A DNA stretch of 30,470 bases from a virus, in the IMG/VR virus record IMGVR_UViG_3300021960_000333, positions 1 through 30,470 of that record; one strand, given 5' to 3'. This document shows, in pieces, positions 7,086 through 14,454 of this stretch (its first letter is position 1; the number at the start of each line of letters is the position of its first letter). The position numbers were made by a program, and so were the translations under genes. The notes beneath the pieces were generated by a model. That model ran no database searches and had not been told where the DNA came from. It saw only the letters and a list, made by a program, of their open reading frames with translations.

Positions 7086-8984
7086 TTAGCGTGCGTTTGC
7101 GTAGTTGAATGGTTGCTCTGCGAAGGCCATAAAGATAATCCCGTCACCATTTGCATTATGTTCAAGTTGAATTGAACGGAGTTTAAAACCATTACTTAAA
7201 AAATCTATGTATATGTCCGTTGCGGCAGTAGAAGCGTCACCACGATAGCCTTCATTGATACTTTTATTAGCGTACAAAACTTTATTCATGACGTTACTGG
7301 AATCCCTAGCATTATCAAACATAGCCCAAGATGCATAACTTGATGTGTAATTATAAACCTTACAAATCACAAACGCAGGACGGAATCCACAGTACACAAA
7401 CGGCCCATCCGTTGACCCGTTTCCGGTGTAACTGCCGAACTTGCTGTAGCCTTCAACCGAATGCCAGCAGTAGGCTATGTAATCTACTCCAGAACAATTT
7501 AGCCACGAATCAATTCCAATAGTAATATATGAAGGACCTACGCCTTTAAATACATTCGCTGAAGTCGCTGATGAGGCAGTATCATCTAATCTACTATATT
7601 CTAACCCGGTAGATACATGATTTACAAACCAACCAGATCCACTAGACATGTCAAATGAACCACCTGTACTTGTTGTGCCAGACCCCGATAACCCTTTAAT
7701 GATGACAAATTCAGGCGTTTTTGATAACCCGTGAGGCAGTGTAGAACTACTTGTAGGCGAAACTCCTTCATACTTCACAATACTAAACCCATTCTGCCGA
7801 TTTGCAGACACCTTGATTGGGGTGATGCTTGCGCCAGCAGCAGTTGCTAATGCAGCACAATCTTGGATTGAAGTATTGGCAGTGCCATCTTCATTGATGA
7901 TCTTGGCAGAGCCATCATTAGCACTTGCATAATCTTGATCTGGAGCGCCAGCCGCTTTCCAGCACCAAGCGACATAATTAATATTATTTTCATTAACCCC
8001 ACTTTGTTGTGAGGAACAGTTGAATCCATTATTAGTTATGTAAATATTATCATTATAATCCGCTTCTGGATTTGTTGTATCTGTATGTAAACGGTAATAA
8101 GAGTTTGCGTCTGAGTGGGGACGGAGCGAATCAATTAAAACATGACTATAGTTTATATTGCTTGCTTTAACCCAAATCATGTCAGGTGTAAATCCTAAAT
8201 CCTCAGAAACTCCGCCTGATTCATTCCCAGCATACGTCACCGCTTTAAAATAATCCTGCGGCACATCATCATCCACAGTTGGTGTCATTTCTGGCAGGTT
8301 CGCAGAACAAAGTGCTAGTGCGTCAGTTGGTGGTGGATAATAAAATAACCCTGCTGTTCCTGCAGCAATACCAGAAGGAGGAAAAGGCCCAGTTACGCCA
8401 TTGACAGTTGCTGGTGTGTTTTTATTTCCGCCAAAGGTGGGGTCTTGACCTGCATTAAAAGTTGTAGCTTGGTCATTATTATAATGCCCAATTCGGGGTG
8501 CTATAGTCCCACTTAATCCCGAAAATGCTTCTATGATGCTAGATAAATTTGAATAACTACTTGAATTACCGTTTACCCATGAACCGTTGAGTGAAAAGTA
8601 AATCTTTCCACTATCCAAATCAAAACAACATCCTAAAATATCGCCAGAAGAATGACTATTCCCATAATCTGTAAACGTGCCATTTCGTGATTTCTTACCA
8701 GTAGCATAATACCCATAAGCATTAGAGTTATTGCCAGCATCAAAAAGTTGAGCATGTGTGATTAAATCCAACTCAGCTACAGAAATATGTGATCCATTCG
8801 TAGATAAAACATGACACTCAAAATACCAAATGCCTGACGTAACAGCTATTGTGCTAATTGCAAAACTACTACTACCAGTAATTGATAAGGCTCCGTTTGA
8901 AATGGTTGCAGATGAATGTGCATAATTAACATTGCAAACTGCGAAATTATTCGTTGGACTGTCTGGTCTTTGTTTTATTGCCAT
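7086..8984 (-). CDS. SPRY-domain adhesin / tail fibre protein (632 aa)
   Basis: Residues about 35-180 look like a SPRY (B30.2-like) beta-sandwich: 'GIWYFECHVL' near 51-60, 'YGYYATGKKSR' near 90-100 and the diagnostic 'DILGCCFDLDSGKIYFSLNG' at 115-134. A Pro/Gly linker (FPPSG...FYYPPPTDALALCSANLP) leads to three related modules of the 'GFTPDMIWVK' type, near residues 264, 415 and 530, each followed by W- and D-containing strands. I associate these with adhesins of marine phages (possibly the family named DUF7483). The end is 'IIFMAFAEQPFNYANAR', a common ending for this class. It is likely a receptor-binding protein. It is the last gene of its unit and is followed by a hairpin. Base usage looks richer in G and C than in the neighbours (GCG, CGG, CGT codons), which hints at recent acquisition. 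Confidence 0.8.
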   Translation of the reverse strand: MAIKQRPDSPTNNFAVCNVNYAHSSATISNGALSITGSSSFAISTIAVTSGIWYFECHVLSTNGSHISVAELDLITHAQLFDAGNNSNAYGYYATGKKSRNGTFTDYGNSHSSGDILGCCFDLDSGKIYFSLNGSWVNGNSSSYSNLSSIIEAFSGLSGTIAPRIGHYNNDQATTFNAGQDPTFGGNKNTPATVNGVTGPFPPSGIAAGTAGLFYYPPPTDALALCSANLPEMTPTVDDDVPQDYFKAVTYAGNESGGVSEDLGFTPDMIWVKASNINYSHVLIDSLRPHSDANSYYRLHTDTTNPEADYNDNIYITNNGFNCSSQQSGVNENNINYVAWCWKAAGAPDQDYASANDGSAKIINEDGTANTSIQDCAALATAAGASITPIKVSANRQNGFSIVKYEGVSPTSSSTLPHGLSKTPEFVIIKGLSGSGTTSTGGSFDMSSGSGWFVNHVSTGLEYSRLDDTASSATSANVFKGVGPSYITIGIDSWLNCSGVDYIAYCWHSVEGYSKFGSYTGNGSTDGPFVYCGFRPAFVICKVYNYTSSYASWAMFDNARDSSNVMNKVLYANKSINEGYRGDASTAATDIYIDFLSNGFKLRSIQLEHNANGDGIIFMAFAEQPFNYANAR

Positions 8985-9006
8985 TTTTTTCTCTTTTTCC
9001 TATTTG

Positions 9007-11475
9007 TTATGCGCTTGGTGTCCAGTGATTGTTTCTACCGGACGAATCTTTTCCTAGACCATAGGTAGTTGAATTGTATACAAATGAAGGATCATCAAAC
9101 TTCAGATGAAAACCATTGTTACCATAATTATCTAAAGAAGTTCCTGTTGTGCCATAATCTTTTGGAGTCCAATATACATCAGTACCTTGAGTGGAGTATC
9201 GTCCAAAAGAAGAAGGTGTTAGTGCTTGCCCGTCAATGAAATAAATGTCTGCCGCATATCCTTGAAAATCATTTTGATAATTATCATTAGTATACGCAAA
9301 TAATGCGTGAGGATTTGCTGTATTTATTGTAGTATCCCCGCTGATTGTATTATAAGTTCCATAATCAGATTGTAATATTCTTGTTCCGTTTATATAAATT
9401 TTTACACGGTCTGTAGCTGTTGCATTATTAGTGTCGGTTGCTGCAACAATATGCATCCATGATGATGTATCTCTAAATACTTGGTTTGTAATAAACCAAA
9501 TCCAAGAACTTCCTGTAGGATTATATCCTAAAGTAAGAGTATCATCTGCATTAAATCTCATTAAGTTTCTAGGAGCAGATATTCCATCTGTTCTTGTTGA
9601 ACTGCTTAATCCTATGTTTTGCTGCACTCCATTCAATGTCTTTTTAATCCAAAAACTTAGAGTAAACGTGGTTCTGTTACTTGAACTAAAATCATTTTTA
9701 CTCAAATAACTACTCCCATCAAACATCGCAGAAGTTGCTATTTCTGTGGTATAAACAACGCCTGTTTGTAATACGTCCACTGTAATCGTGTAATCCTGTG
9801 AACTTGTATTTGTTGCATTATCAGTTGCAGTCACCGTAGCAGTAATGGTTCCACCAGCCGAAAAGAAATCAGAAGCAAGAGTGGGAGTGACAGAAATTAG
9901 TCCACTATTGTCAATTGAAAATCCAGAAACATCTGTTGTTCCATCACTTGGAGTAAATGTGGCTGAATAAGAAACAATAGATCCATCATCTGTTGCTACA
10001 GGAACCTGAGCAGACCATGAAGTGTCACGGTCATCAGAAGCAATTGTAATTGTTCCAGGAGTACCCATAGTAGGAGCAACTCCTGTAGTCAATAATGTTG
10101 TTCCAGTAGTTTGAGAAAGTTTGTAGGTATATCCACTTGTGAGAACAACTTCAACATCAATATTTGTTTGTGCAACTGTAAATGCTTGAGGAGTATCAAC
10201 CGTGATTGTATTATCATCTACAACGGTAACATTTGTTCCTGCATAAGAATTACCACCTGTGATAAAATTGACAGCTGAAAGAGTATCAGTTCCATTAAAT
10301 CCAAAACCTTTTACTGTAATAGTTGTTCCAGAACCACCATCATAATTAGTTGTTCCAACAGTTCCAATCCAGGCATCATTAACTCTGGTACTTCTTAATT
10401 CAATTGAATAAGTTCTTGGTTCTGATTTTGTTACTCCTGTTTCACCCTCCGCAGTTGCTGTGACAACAAAAGTATTGACAGTTGAGCCAGAATTTCCAAA
10501 AGATGCACTGAGAGTTCCTTCTACTGCACCTGATGTTGCATTAATACTTAATCCAGCAGGAAGGTTTCCATCATCAGCATAAGTGATTGTGTCTCCTGGA
10601 TCTGTTGATGTTGCTGGTACAGATGAAATAGTAAGAGAACTTAAATCAGAATCATCAGAATAAATGAATCCCAATCTTTCTGTTGTTACACTAAATGCAG
10701 GAGTTGGTAACCATTCAATTATATCTTCAACTGTGGTACTTACAAGAGGAATAGTAGGATTATCTAAAGAAGTTGGAAGTGTCACATAAACATCAAATGG
10801 ATCATTTGCAGCATCATCATCTAATCCAGCAGGAATATTAAAAGTGATTTCTGTTCTTGCTGCATTGAATTCAGAACCATTAACATTTGTTGTATAGTCA
10901 ATAGATAAACCACCAGATGCTTTGACAAATGAAATAATAGAACCAGGTCGGAGATTTCTGCCAGTCAATTTAACTGGGTCATTATCTGCCTGAAAATATG
11001 CAAGGTTGTCAGTTGTATTTACAAGAGATGTGACCACTGGATGTGATTCAACAAGAATCTTTCCTGTTCGGTTTGTTCCTTCTAGACTGTTGACTGCTTC
11101 GGTTGCAACCCAGCCATATGTGCTGGAATAAGTAAGTTGTGCACCACCTCTTTCAACATCAATATCCAATTCGTAAACATCACCATTAATATTCTCACCA
11201 TTTGGATTAATTGTGATTCTATTACTGTCAGCAGATCCTGCTGCATCAACAATTGAAACCACACTACCTGCTGTTGGAGATGCAGGAAGTGTAACACGAA
11301 TTGCACCACCAGAAGTATTTAAATAATAACCTTTATTATTTTCTGCGGTAAAATCACTTGTTTGTACTGCTGTTGTCCAGTCTGTGCCACCTGCACCTGG
11401 AGCAAGTTTATCAGCAGATATTTCTCCTGTTGTTCCAATAAGTTCTGCGACAATTTTTGAAAACGTAGTTGCCAT
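9007..11475 (-). CDS. Multidomain Ig/TIG/LamG-type adhesin (822 aa)
   Basis: The front 150 residues are a fibre-like beta domain (GGAIRVTLPASPTAGSVVSI, NRITINPNGENINGD). Next come bacterial-Ig-like modules. One, near residues 255-360, has 'LPAGLSINATSGAVEGTLSA', the putative-Ig (He_PIG) pattern. A TIG/IPT-like module near 370-450 has 'ITVKGFGFNGTD'. A further 'LISVTPTLASDFFSAGGTIT' module has the cadherin/Ig style. Residues about 578-800 form a concanavalin/LamG-like domain ('AMFDGSSYLSK', 'FTLSFWIKK', 'WMHIVAATDT', 'DRVKIYINGTRI', 'YFIDGQALTPSSFG'), and the end is GKDSSGRNNHWTPSA. These domains bind sugars or proteins in other adhesins, so a host-recognition role is likely. AAGGA precedes the ATG. 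It sits between a small three-repeat fibre and the SPRY adhesin. Confidence 0.8.
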   Translation of the reverse strand: MATTFSKIVAELIGTTGEISADKLAPGAGGTDWTTAVQTSDFTAENNKGYYLNTSGGAIRVTLPASPTAGSVVSIVDAAGSADSNRITINPNGENINGDVYELDIDVERGGAQLTYSSTYGWVATEAVNSLEGTNRTGKILVESHPVVTSLVNTTDNLAYFQADNDPVKLTGRNLRPGSIISFVKASGGLSIDYTTNVNGSEFNAARTEITFNIPAGLDDDAANDPFDVYVTLPTSLDNPTIPLVSTTVEDIIEWLPTPAFSVTTERLGFIYSDDSDLSSLTISSVPATSTDPGDTITYADDGNLPAGLSINATSGAVEGTLSASFGNSGSTVNTFVVTATAEGETGVTKSEPRTYSIELRSTRVNDAWIGTVGTTNYDGGSGTTITVKGFGFNGTDTLSAVNFITGGNSYAGTNVTVVDDNTITVDTPQAFTVAQTNIDVEVVLTSGYTYKLSQTTGTTLLTTGVAPTMGTPGTITIASDDRDTSWSAQVPVATDDGSIVSYSATFTPSDGTTDVSGFSIDNSGLISVTPTLASDFFSAGGTITATVTATDNATNTSSQDYTITVDVLQTGVVYTTEIATSAMFDGSSYLSKNDFSSSNRTTFTLSFWIKKTLNGVQQNIGLSSSTRTDGISAPRNLMRFNADDTLTLGYNPTGSSWIWFITNQVFRDTSSWMHIVAATDTNNATATDRVKIYINGTRILQSDYGTYNTISGDTTINTANPHALFAYTNDNYQNDFQGYAADIYFIDGQALTPSSFGRYSTQGTDVYWTPKDYGTTGTSLDNYGNNGFHLKFDDPSFVYNSTTYGLGKDSSGRNNHWTPSA

Positions 11476-11484
11476 TATTATTCC

Positions 11485-12273
11485 TTAAACTGGTAAGTAT
11501 CTTACCATTATATTAGACCCTGCCAATGTTGTAAAATTAAACTGAAGAGTAGTTCCTGTTACATAGTAATCATTTGTTGGTGCACTATCTCCAGGAATCA
11601 GACAAACACCATTATAGAATACCAAGATGGAATCAGAAGTATGTCCAGCAGCAATTGTGTAATTTGAATTGCCACCAGTAAATGTTGATGTGGTATATGA
11701 GAGTGAAAGTTTTGAGGCAGTAATACTTCCATCTTGTACAGTATCAATTACATTGTTTGATTCTGCAAGCTGAATGGCAGTAATCTTTGCAGCATTGGTA
11801 GGAATTGAACCTGCATTGAAGATTAGACTTTCACCAGATACCGTGTAATTATTTGATGAACCATAAATCTGATAAACACCATCAACAAACACAATCATAT
11901 TTGCACCATTTGCAACTGAAGGTGTTCTTGTCAGTGTATATGTTCCAGTGGAACCATCACCTCCGAATGAATCAATGTGTGGTGAAGAGAGAGCCTGAGT
12001 TGGAACAAGCAGTTGCCGTCCAAGATAGATAATCCAGATTCTACCATATAGGTCAGGAGGTTCTGAGAAATTGATGGTACTGCTTCCACTAGAAAAGGAA
12101 ACAGCATAAGAATATTCTGGTTCTTGAATAATACCATCAATAGAAACCAACAATTGAGTTGGAGTTGTGACAGTATAATCTAGATTGAATACTGTTGTGG
12201 AACCATCACCAGCAAATACTTGCCTTTGAAATATTCCGTATGCCGGAGATGCGCCAATGTAACTACTTTCCAT
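11485..12273 (-). CDS. Tail fibre protein with three beta repeats (262 aa)
   Basis: Three copies of one module are visible: residues about 18-85 ('GDGSTTVFNLDYTVTTPTQL', 'LVSIDGIIQEPEYSY'), about 103-170 ('GDGSTGTYTLTRTPSVANGA', 'MIVFVDGVYQIYGSSNNYTV') and about 185-262 ('GNSNYTIAAGHTSDSILVFY', 'NGVCLIPGDSAPTNDYYV'). The pattern of DGST, then 'VxVDGVxQ', then 'YxVxGxxLxF' is widespread in T4-like marine phage fibres. 'IDTVQDGSITASKLS' joins modules two and three. It is the first gene of its unit, with a late-promoter octamer at 12309-12316 and a weak GGAA ribosome site. It may anchor the two larger adhesins that follow, since it is co-transcribed and ends 9 bases before the next start. No enzymatic residues are seen. 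Confidence 0.8.
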   Translation of the reverse strand: MESSYIGASPAYGIFQRQVFAGDGSTTVFNLDYTVTTPTQLLVSIDGIIQEPEYSYAVSFSSGSSTINFSEPPDLYGRIWIIYLGRQLLVPTQALSSPHIDSFGGDGSTGTYTLTRTPSVANGANMIVFVDGVYQIYGSSNNYTVSGESLIFNAGSIPTNAAKITAIQLAESNNVIDTVQDGSITASKLSLSYTTSTFTGGNSNYTIAAGHTSDSILVFYNGVCLIPGDSAPTNDYYVTGTTLQFNFTTLAGSNIMVRYLPV

Positions 12274-12308
12274 TTACAGTTGTTCCATAATAGATTGTGT
12301 TCTTTTTA

Positions 12309-12316
12309 TATTTATT
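12309..12316 (-). promoter_or_regulatory. Late-type promoter for the adhesin unit 7086-12273
   Basis: The minus strand reads AATAAATA followed by TAAAAAG, a one-base variant of TATAAATA that fits the NATAAATA form reported for some T4-like cyanophages. It lies 36 bases upstream of the ATG at 12273 and overlaps the stop region of the previous gene. Confidence 0.55.
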
Positions 12317-12611
12317 GGTCTTTTTGTAGTTGATTTGATGTATATTCAAAATTTTCAGCAACTACCCAAGTCAAACCATTCTTAGAATATATTCCTGTGT
12401 ATTCTGTTTTTGGAAATGTGAATATTGTATCCACGATTTCTGGGTTCAATGCAAGAACTGTTCCCTTGTGTTCATCTGATGCATTGGTGAAATATTTTAG
12501 CCTTCCTTTTGGATAAGAAGACAAATCTAAAGGTTCAACTCTAGTAGAAACGGTGGTTGTGGAGGATGAGATTCCACCAGAGAGAACCTTGAGATTTGGT
12601 TTGTCACTCAC
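12312..12611 (-). CDS. Unknown small protein (99 aa), GTG start
   Basis: No family is recognised. The product is soluble-looking with no membrane segment. It has a Ser/Thr-rich amino end (SGGISSSTTTVSTRVEPLDL) and a compact middle with 'PKGRLKYFTNASDEHKGTVL' and 'YTGIYSKNGLTWVVAENFEY', which suggests a small beta domain with aromatic positions. It starts at GTG (12609-12611) inside the end of the upstream gene, an 8-base overlap, so its translation is probably coupled to that 135-residue protein. Being last in the adhesin-cassette unit, it may be an accessory virion or assembly protein. The frame is well supported by the packed arrangement; the function is not. Confidence 0.62.
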   Translation of the reverse strand: MSDKPNLKVLSGGISSSTTTVSTRVEPLDLSSYPKGRLKYFTNASDEHKGTVLALNPEIVDTIFTFPKTEYTGIYSKNGLTWVVAENFEYTSNQLQKDQ

Positions 12612-13011
12612 TCGGTATTAAATCCCAAGATGTTGTTTCTTCATTCCAGATATATGGTTCTCCATCGGTCGGATATGGTACTGGAGAATCCCAGAGACAT
12701 GTTTCTTCATTCAGTGTCCAGCTTGGGTATGGTTGTGGTGGAATGAAGGCATCTCTTGATTCATCATAGGTATATCCAAGACCAGCATAATTTTTTCTGA
12801 ATGCTTTGGATTGGTCAGCGGATGGTTCATTTGTTTCTGGGCTATAATGAATTCCACCTTTGGTGTTGTAACTTGTTCGTTTACAAGTTTGTCCTCTAAA
12901 TTGACCATACCACACTTCTGGCGTTTGTTCTTCTATTAATTTGGTTTCATCTATTCCAGTAATTACTTCTGTAACCACAAAGTTTGCATCTAAAAATGCG
13001 TAATGTGCCAT
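12604..13011 (-). CDS. Adhesin-partner protein B, 'KRTSYNTKGG' family (135 aa)
   Basis: The protein has a variable front (MAHYAFLDANFVVTEVITGI) and a strongly conserved body from about residue 45: 'CKRTSYNTKGGIHYSPET', 'QSKAFRKNYAGLGYTYDESR', 'DAFIPPQPYPSWTLNEETCL' and 'PYPTDGEPYIWNEETTSWDL'. Proteins of this pattern are frequent beside fibre genes of marine T4-like phages. I know no proven role. The repeated W..NEET / W..DEET motifs suggest small beta hairpins, and the location suggests a fibre-assembly chaperone or virion component. It is a paralogue of the 14043-14435 product, with about 250 bases of near-identical, gap-free DNA. GGAG lies 8 bases before the ATG. Confidence 0.78.
   Translation of the reverse strand: MAHYAFLDANFVVTEVITGIDETKLIEEQTPEVWYGQFRGQTCKRTSYNTKGGIHYSPETNEPSADQSKAFRKNYAGLGYTYDESRDAFIPPQPYPSWTLNEETCLWDSPVPYPTDGEPYIWNEETTSWDLIPSE
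12620..12870. repeat. 251-base direct repeat, copy B (duplicated partner gene)
   Basis: Aligns without gaps to 14056-14306, with most bases identical by eye (roughly 85 percent, not computed). It covers the conserved body of the 'KRTSYNTKGG' genes; the amino-terminal codons of the two genes do not align. Confidence 0.85.
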
Positions 13012-13054
13012 TTATTTAACTCCAAATTTAAAAAACATATAATGTATCATCTGA

Positions 13055-14032
13055 TTAACTCCAGCTCACGGTGCCAGTACCTTGTGTAATGGTGGTGACC
13101 TTATCGCTTCCTACGGTGGTAGTTGATATGGTTAATCCAGTTTGGCTGATTGTTAAACTTGCTGGGTATCTAAGAATGACTACACCATCACCACCATTGC
13201 CTCCATCTCCCCCAACAATTCCAGGTCCACCGCCACCACCGCCAGTATTAACTGCTCCATCCCAGCCGTTGGCTCCTGTCCCATTACCTCCGTCTCCTCC
13301 ACCACCTTTGTCTGCTGTTATAGAAGTTCCCCCACCAAGACCACTACCATTACCATTTCCTCCGCCGCCACCACCGCCAGCGTACTTAATGCCTGTTATT
13401 GTGCTTGCTTTAGAAACTCCACCATTACCACCAGAAGGAGTGCTACTAGCCGTTTGACCTGCTCCCCCAGCACCACCTCCACCAGAACTTGCCTGACGGT
13501 AAGTCCCACTAGCAATCGCACTTCCACCATCATACCCCTGTCTAGCCGAATCTATGTAAGATGACCCTACATATACACCCACACCTCCAATAGAACCCGT
13601 AGCTGATTTTGATCCACCACCTGACCCACCATTCAGCCCAGCATCACTGTTAATTGTTGCGTCTCCAGCACCACCTCCACCCCCATATGCTGTGCTAGTA
13701 GAAAAAATAGAGTCTTGGCCTTTAGTCCCAACAGCAGAGGCTGTATCCCCAGCGCCACCGCTACCTACAGTTACTGTATATAGTTCGTTTATTGTTAGAG
13801 TTGTGTTTAATATCTCTAAAAACCCTCCAGCACCACCCCCACCTCCTAAATTACCTCCACCACCACCTCCACCAGCTACTACAAGATAATCAGTATTAAA
13901 TTCCACTAATGGCCATATAGCATCTTTTCTTGCGCCATAAACTTCATTCAAACTCCACGTTCCGGATGCTGCATCTAGTGTTGGAACATTTTCAACTCCA
14001 ATTATTCCACCGTTTTGTCTCTTTCTTACCAT
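13055..14032 (-). CDS. Glycine-rich adhesin B (325 aa)
   Basis: A short basic front (MVRKRQNGGIIGVENVPTLD) precedes 'ASGTWSLNEVYGARKDAIWP', then 'TDYLVVAGGGGGGG' near residues 48-61. From there to about residue 290 the chain is a ladder of poly-glycine runs (GGGGGAG, GGSGGGS, GGGGGGNG, GGGGGGPG) separated by short variable loops. It closes with 'DGVVILRYPASLTI' and a 35-residue tail. This is the architecture of the glycine-rich-domain adhesins of phages, in which poly-Gly helices pack as a sandwich and loops contact the receptor (the gp38 adhesin of phage S16 is the structural precedent). A tip adhesin role is therefore inferred. It parallels the product of 14455-15465 and is followed by its own partner gene. 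AAGGATAAAAGA precedes the ATG. Confidence 0.82.
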   Translation of the reverse strand: MVRKRQNGGIIGVENVPTLDAASGTWSLNEVYGARKDAIWPLVEFNTDYLVVAGGGGGGGNLGGGGGAGGFLEILNTTLTINELYTVTVGSGGAGDTASAVGTKGQDSIFSTSTAYGGGGGAGDATINSDAGLNGGSGGGSKSATGSIGGVGVYVGSSYIDSARQGYDGGSAIASGTYRQASSGGGGAGGAGQTASSTPSGGNGGVSKASTITGIKYAGGGGGGGNGNGSGLGGGTSITADKGGGGDGGNGTGANGWDGAVNTGGGGGGPGIVGGDGGNGGDGVVILRYPASLTISQTGLTISTTTVGSDKVTTITQGTGTVSWS

Positions 14033-14042
14033 TCTTTTATCC

Positions 14043-14435
14043 TTACTGTGTTACTAAATCCCATGTTTGAGTTTCTTCATTCCAGATATATCTTTCTCCA
14101 TCAGTTGGATGTGGTACTGGAGAATTCCAGCGACAAGTTTCTTCATTCAGTGTCCAACTTGAATATGGTTGTGGTGGAATAAAGGCATCTCTTGATTCAT
14201 CATAAGTGTAGCCGATACCAGCATAATTTTTTCTGAATGCTTTGGATTGGTCTACAGATGGTTCTCTTGTTTCTGGATCATAATGTATTCCACCTTTGGT
14301 GTTGTAGGAAGTTCTCTTGTGAACTTGTCCTGTTTCCTTTTCCCATTCTACTTCACCATTCCAGTCATCTTCATGACCAGCAGTCTTCATATCAATTACA
14401 ATATTGTTTTCATCTAATACAGCGTAATATGCCAT
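14043..14435 (-). CDS. Adhesin-partner protein A, 'KRTSYNTKGG' family (130 aa)
   Basis: This is the second member of the partner family: 'HKRTSYNTKGGIHYDPET', 'QSKAFRKNYAGIGYTYDESR', 'DAFIPPQPYSSWTLNEETCR' and 'HPTDGERYIWNEETQTWDL'. The front (MAYYAVLDENNIVIDMKTAG) differs from that of copy B after a shared 'YAxLDxNxVV' start. It lies 10 bases upstream of adhesin B and 19 bases downstream of adhesin A, so each adhesin is followed by a partner. Its role is unknown; a dedicated chaperone or a structural partner of the preceding adhesin is plausible. No membrane segment or catalytic motif is visible. Confidence 0.78.
   Translation of the reverse strand: MAYYAVLDENNIVIDMKTAGHEDDWNGEVEWEKETGQVHKRTSYNTKGGIHYDPETREPSVDQSKAFRKNYAGIGYTYDESRDAFIPPQPYSSWTLNEETCRWNSPVPHPTDGERYIWNEETQTWDLVTQ
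14056..14306. repeat. 251-base direct repeat, copy A
   Basis: Partner of the repeat at 12620-12870, same length and register. The two copies are 1436 bases apart, the length of one adhesin-plus-partner cassette. Confidence 0.85.
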
Positions 14436-14454
14436 TTTTCAGTATCCTTTATTA

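Noticed and set aside
9321-9328. AATAAATA octamer inside the LamG-type adhesin gene
   Set aside because: Far from any downstream start (more than 300 bases), in coding sequence and one base off the perfect octamer.
12312-12611. Possibility that the 99-residue gene is a frame-shifted extension of the preceding partner gene
   Set aside because: The preceding protein ends at the same place as its paralogue (WDL followed by a few residues), so it is complete, and the GTG start in the overlap gives a coherent separate protein.
13071-13889. Plus-strand proline-rich open frames opposite the glycine-rich adhesins
   Set aside because: Poly-Gly codons read backwards give poly-Pro. There is no promoter or ribosome site, and the whole region is transcribed from the minus strand.
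12620-14306. Diversity-generating retroelement (template/variable repeat) considered for the 251-base repeats
   Set aside because: No reverse transcriptase gene is in the window. The differences between the copies are not limited to adenines, and they fall in the conserved partner gene rather than in an adhesin tip.
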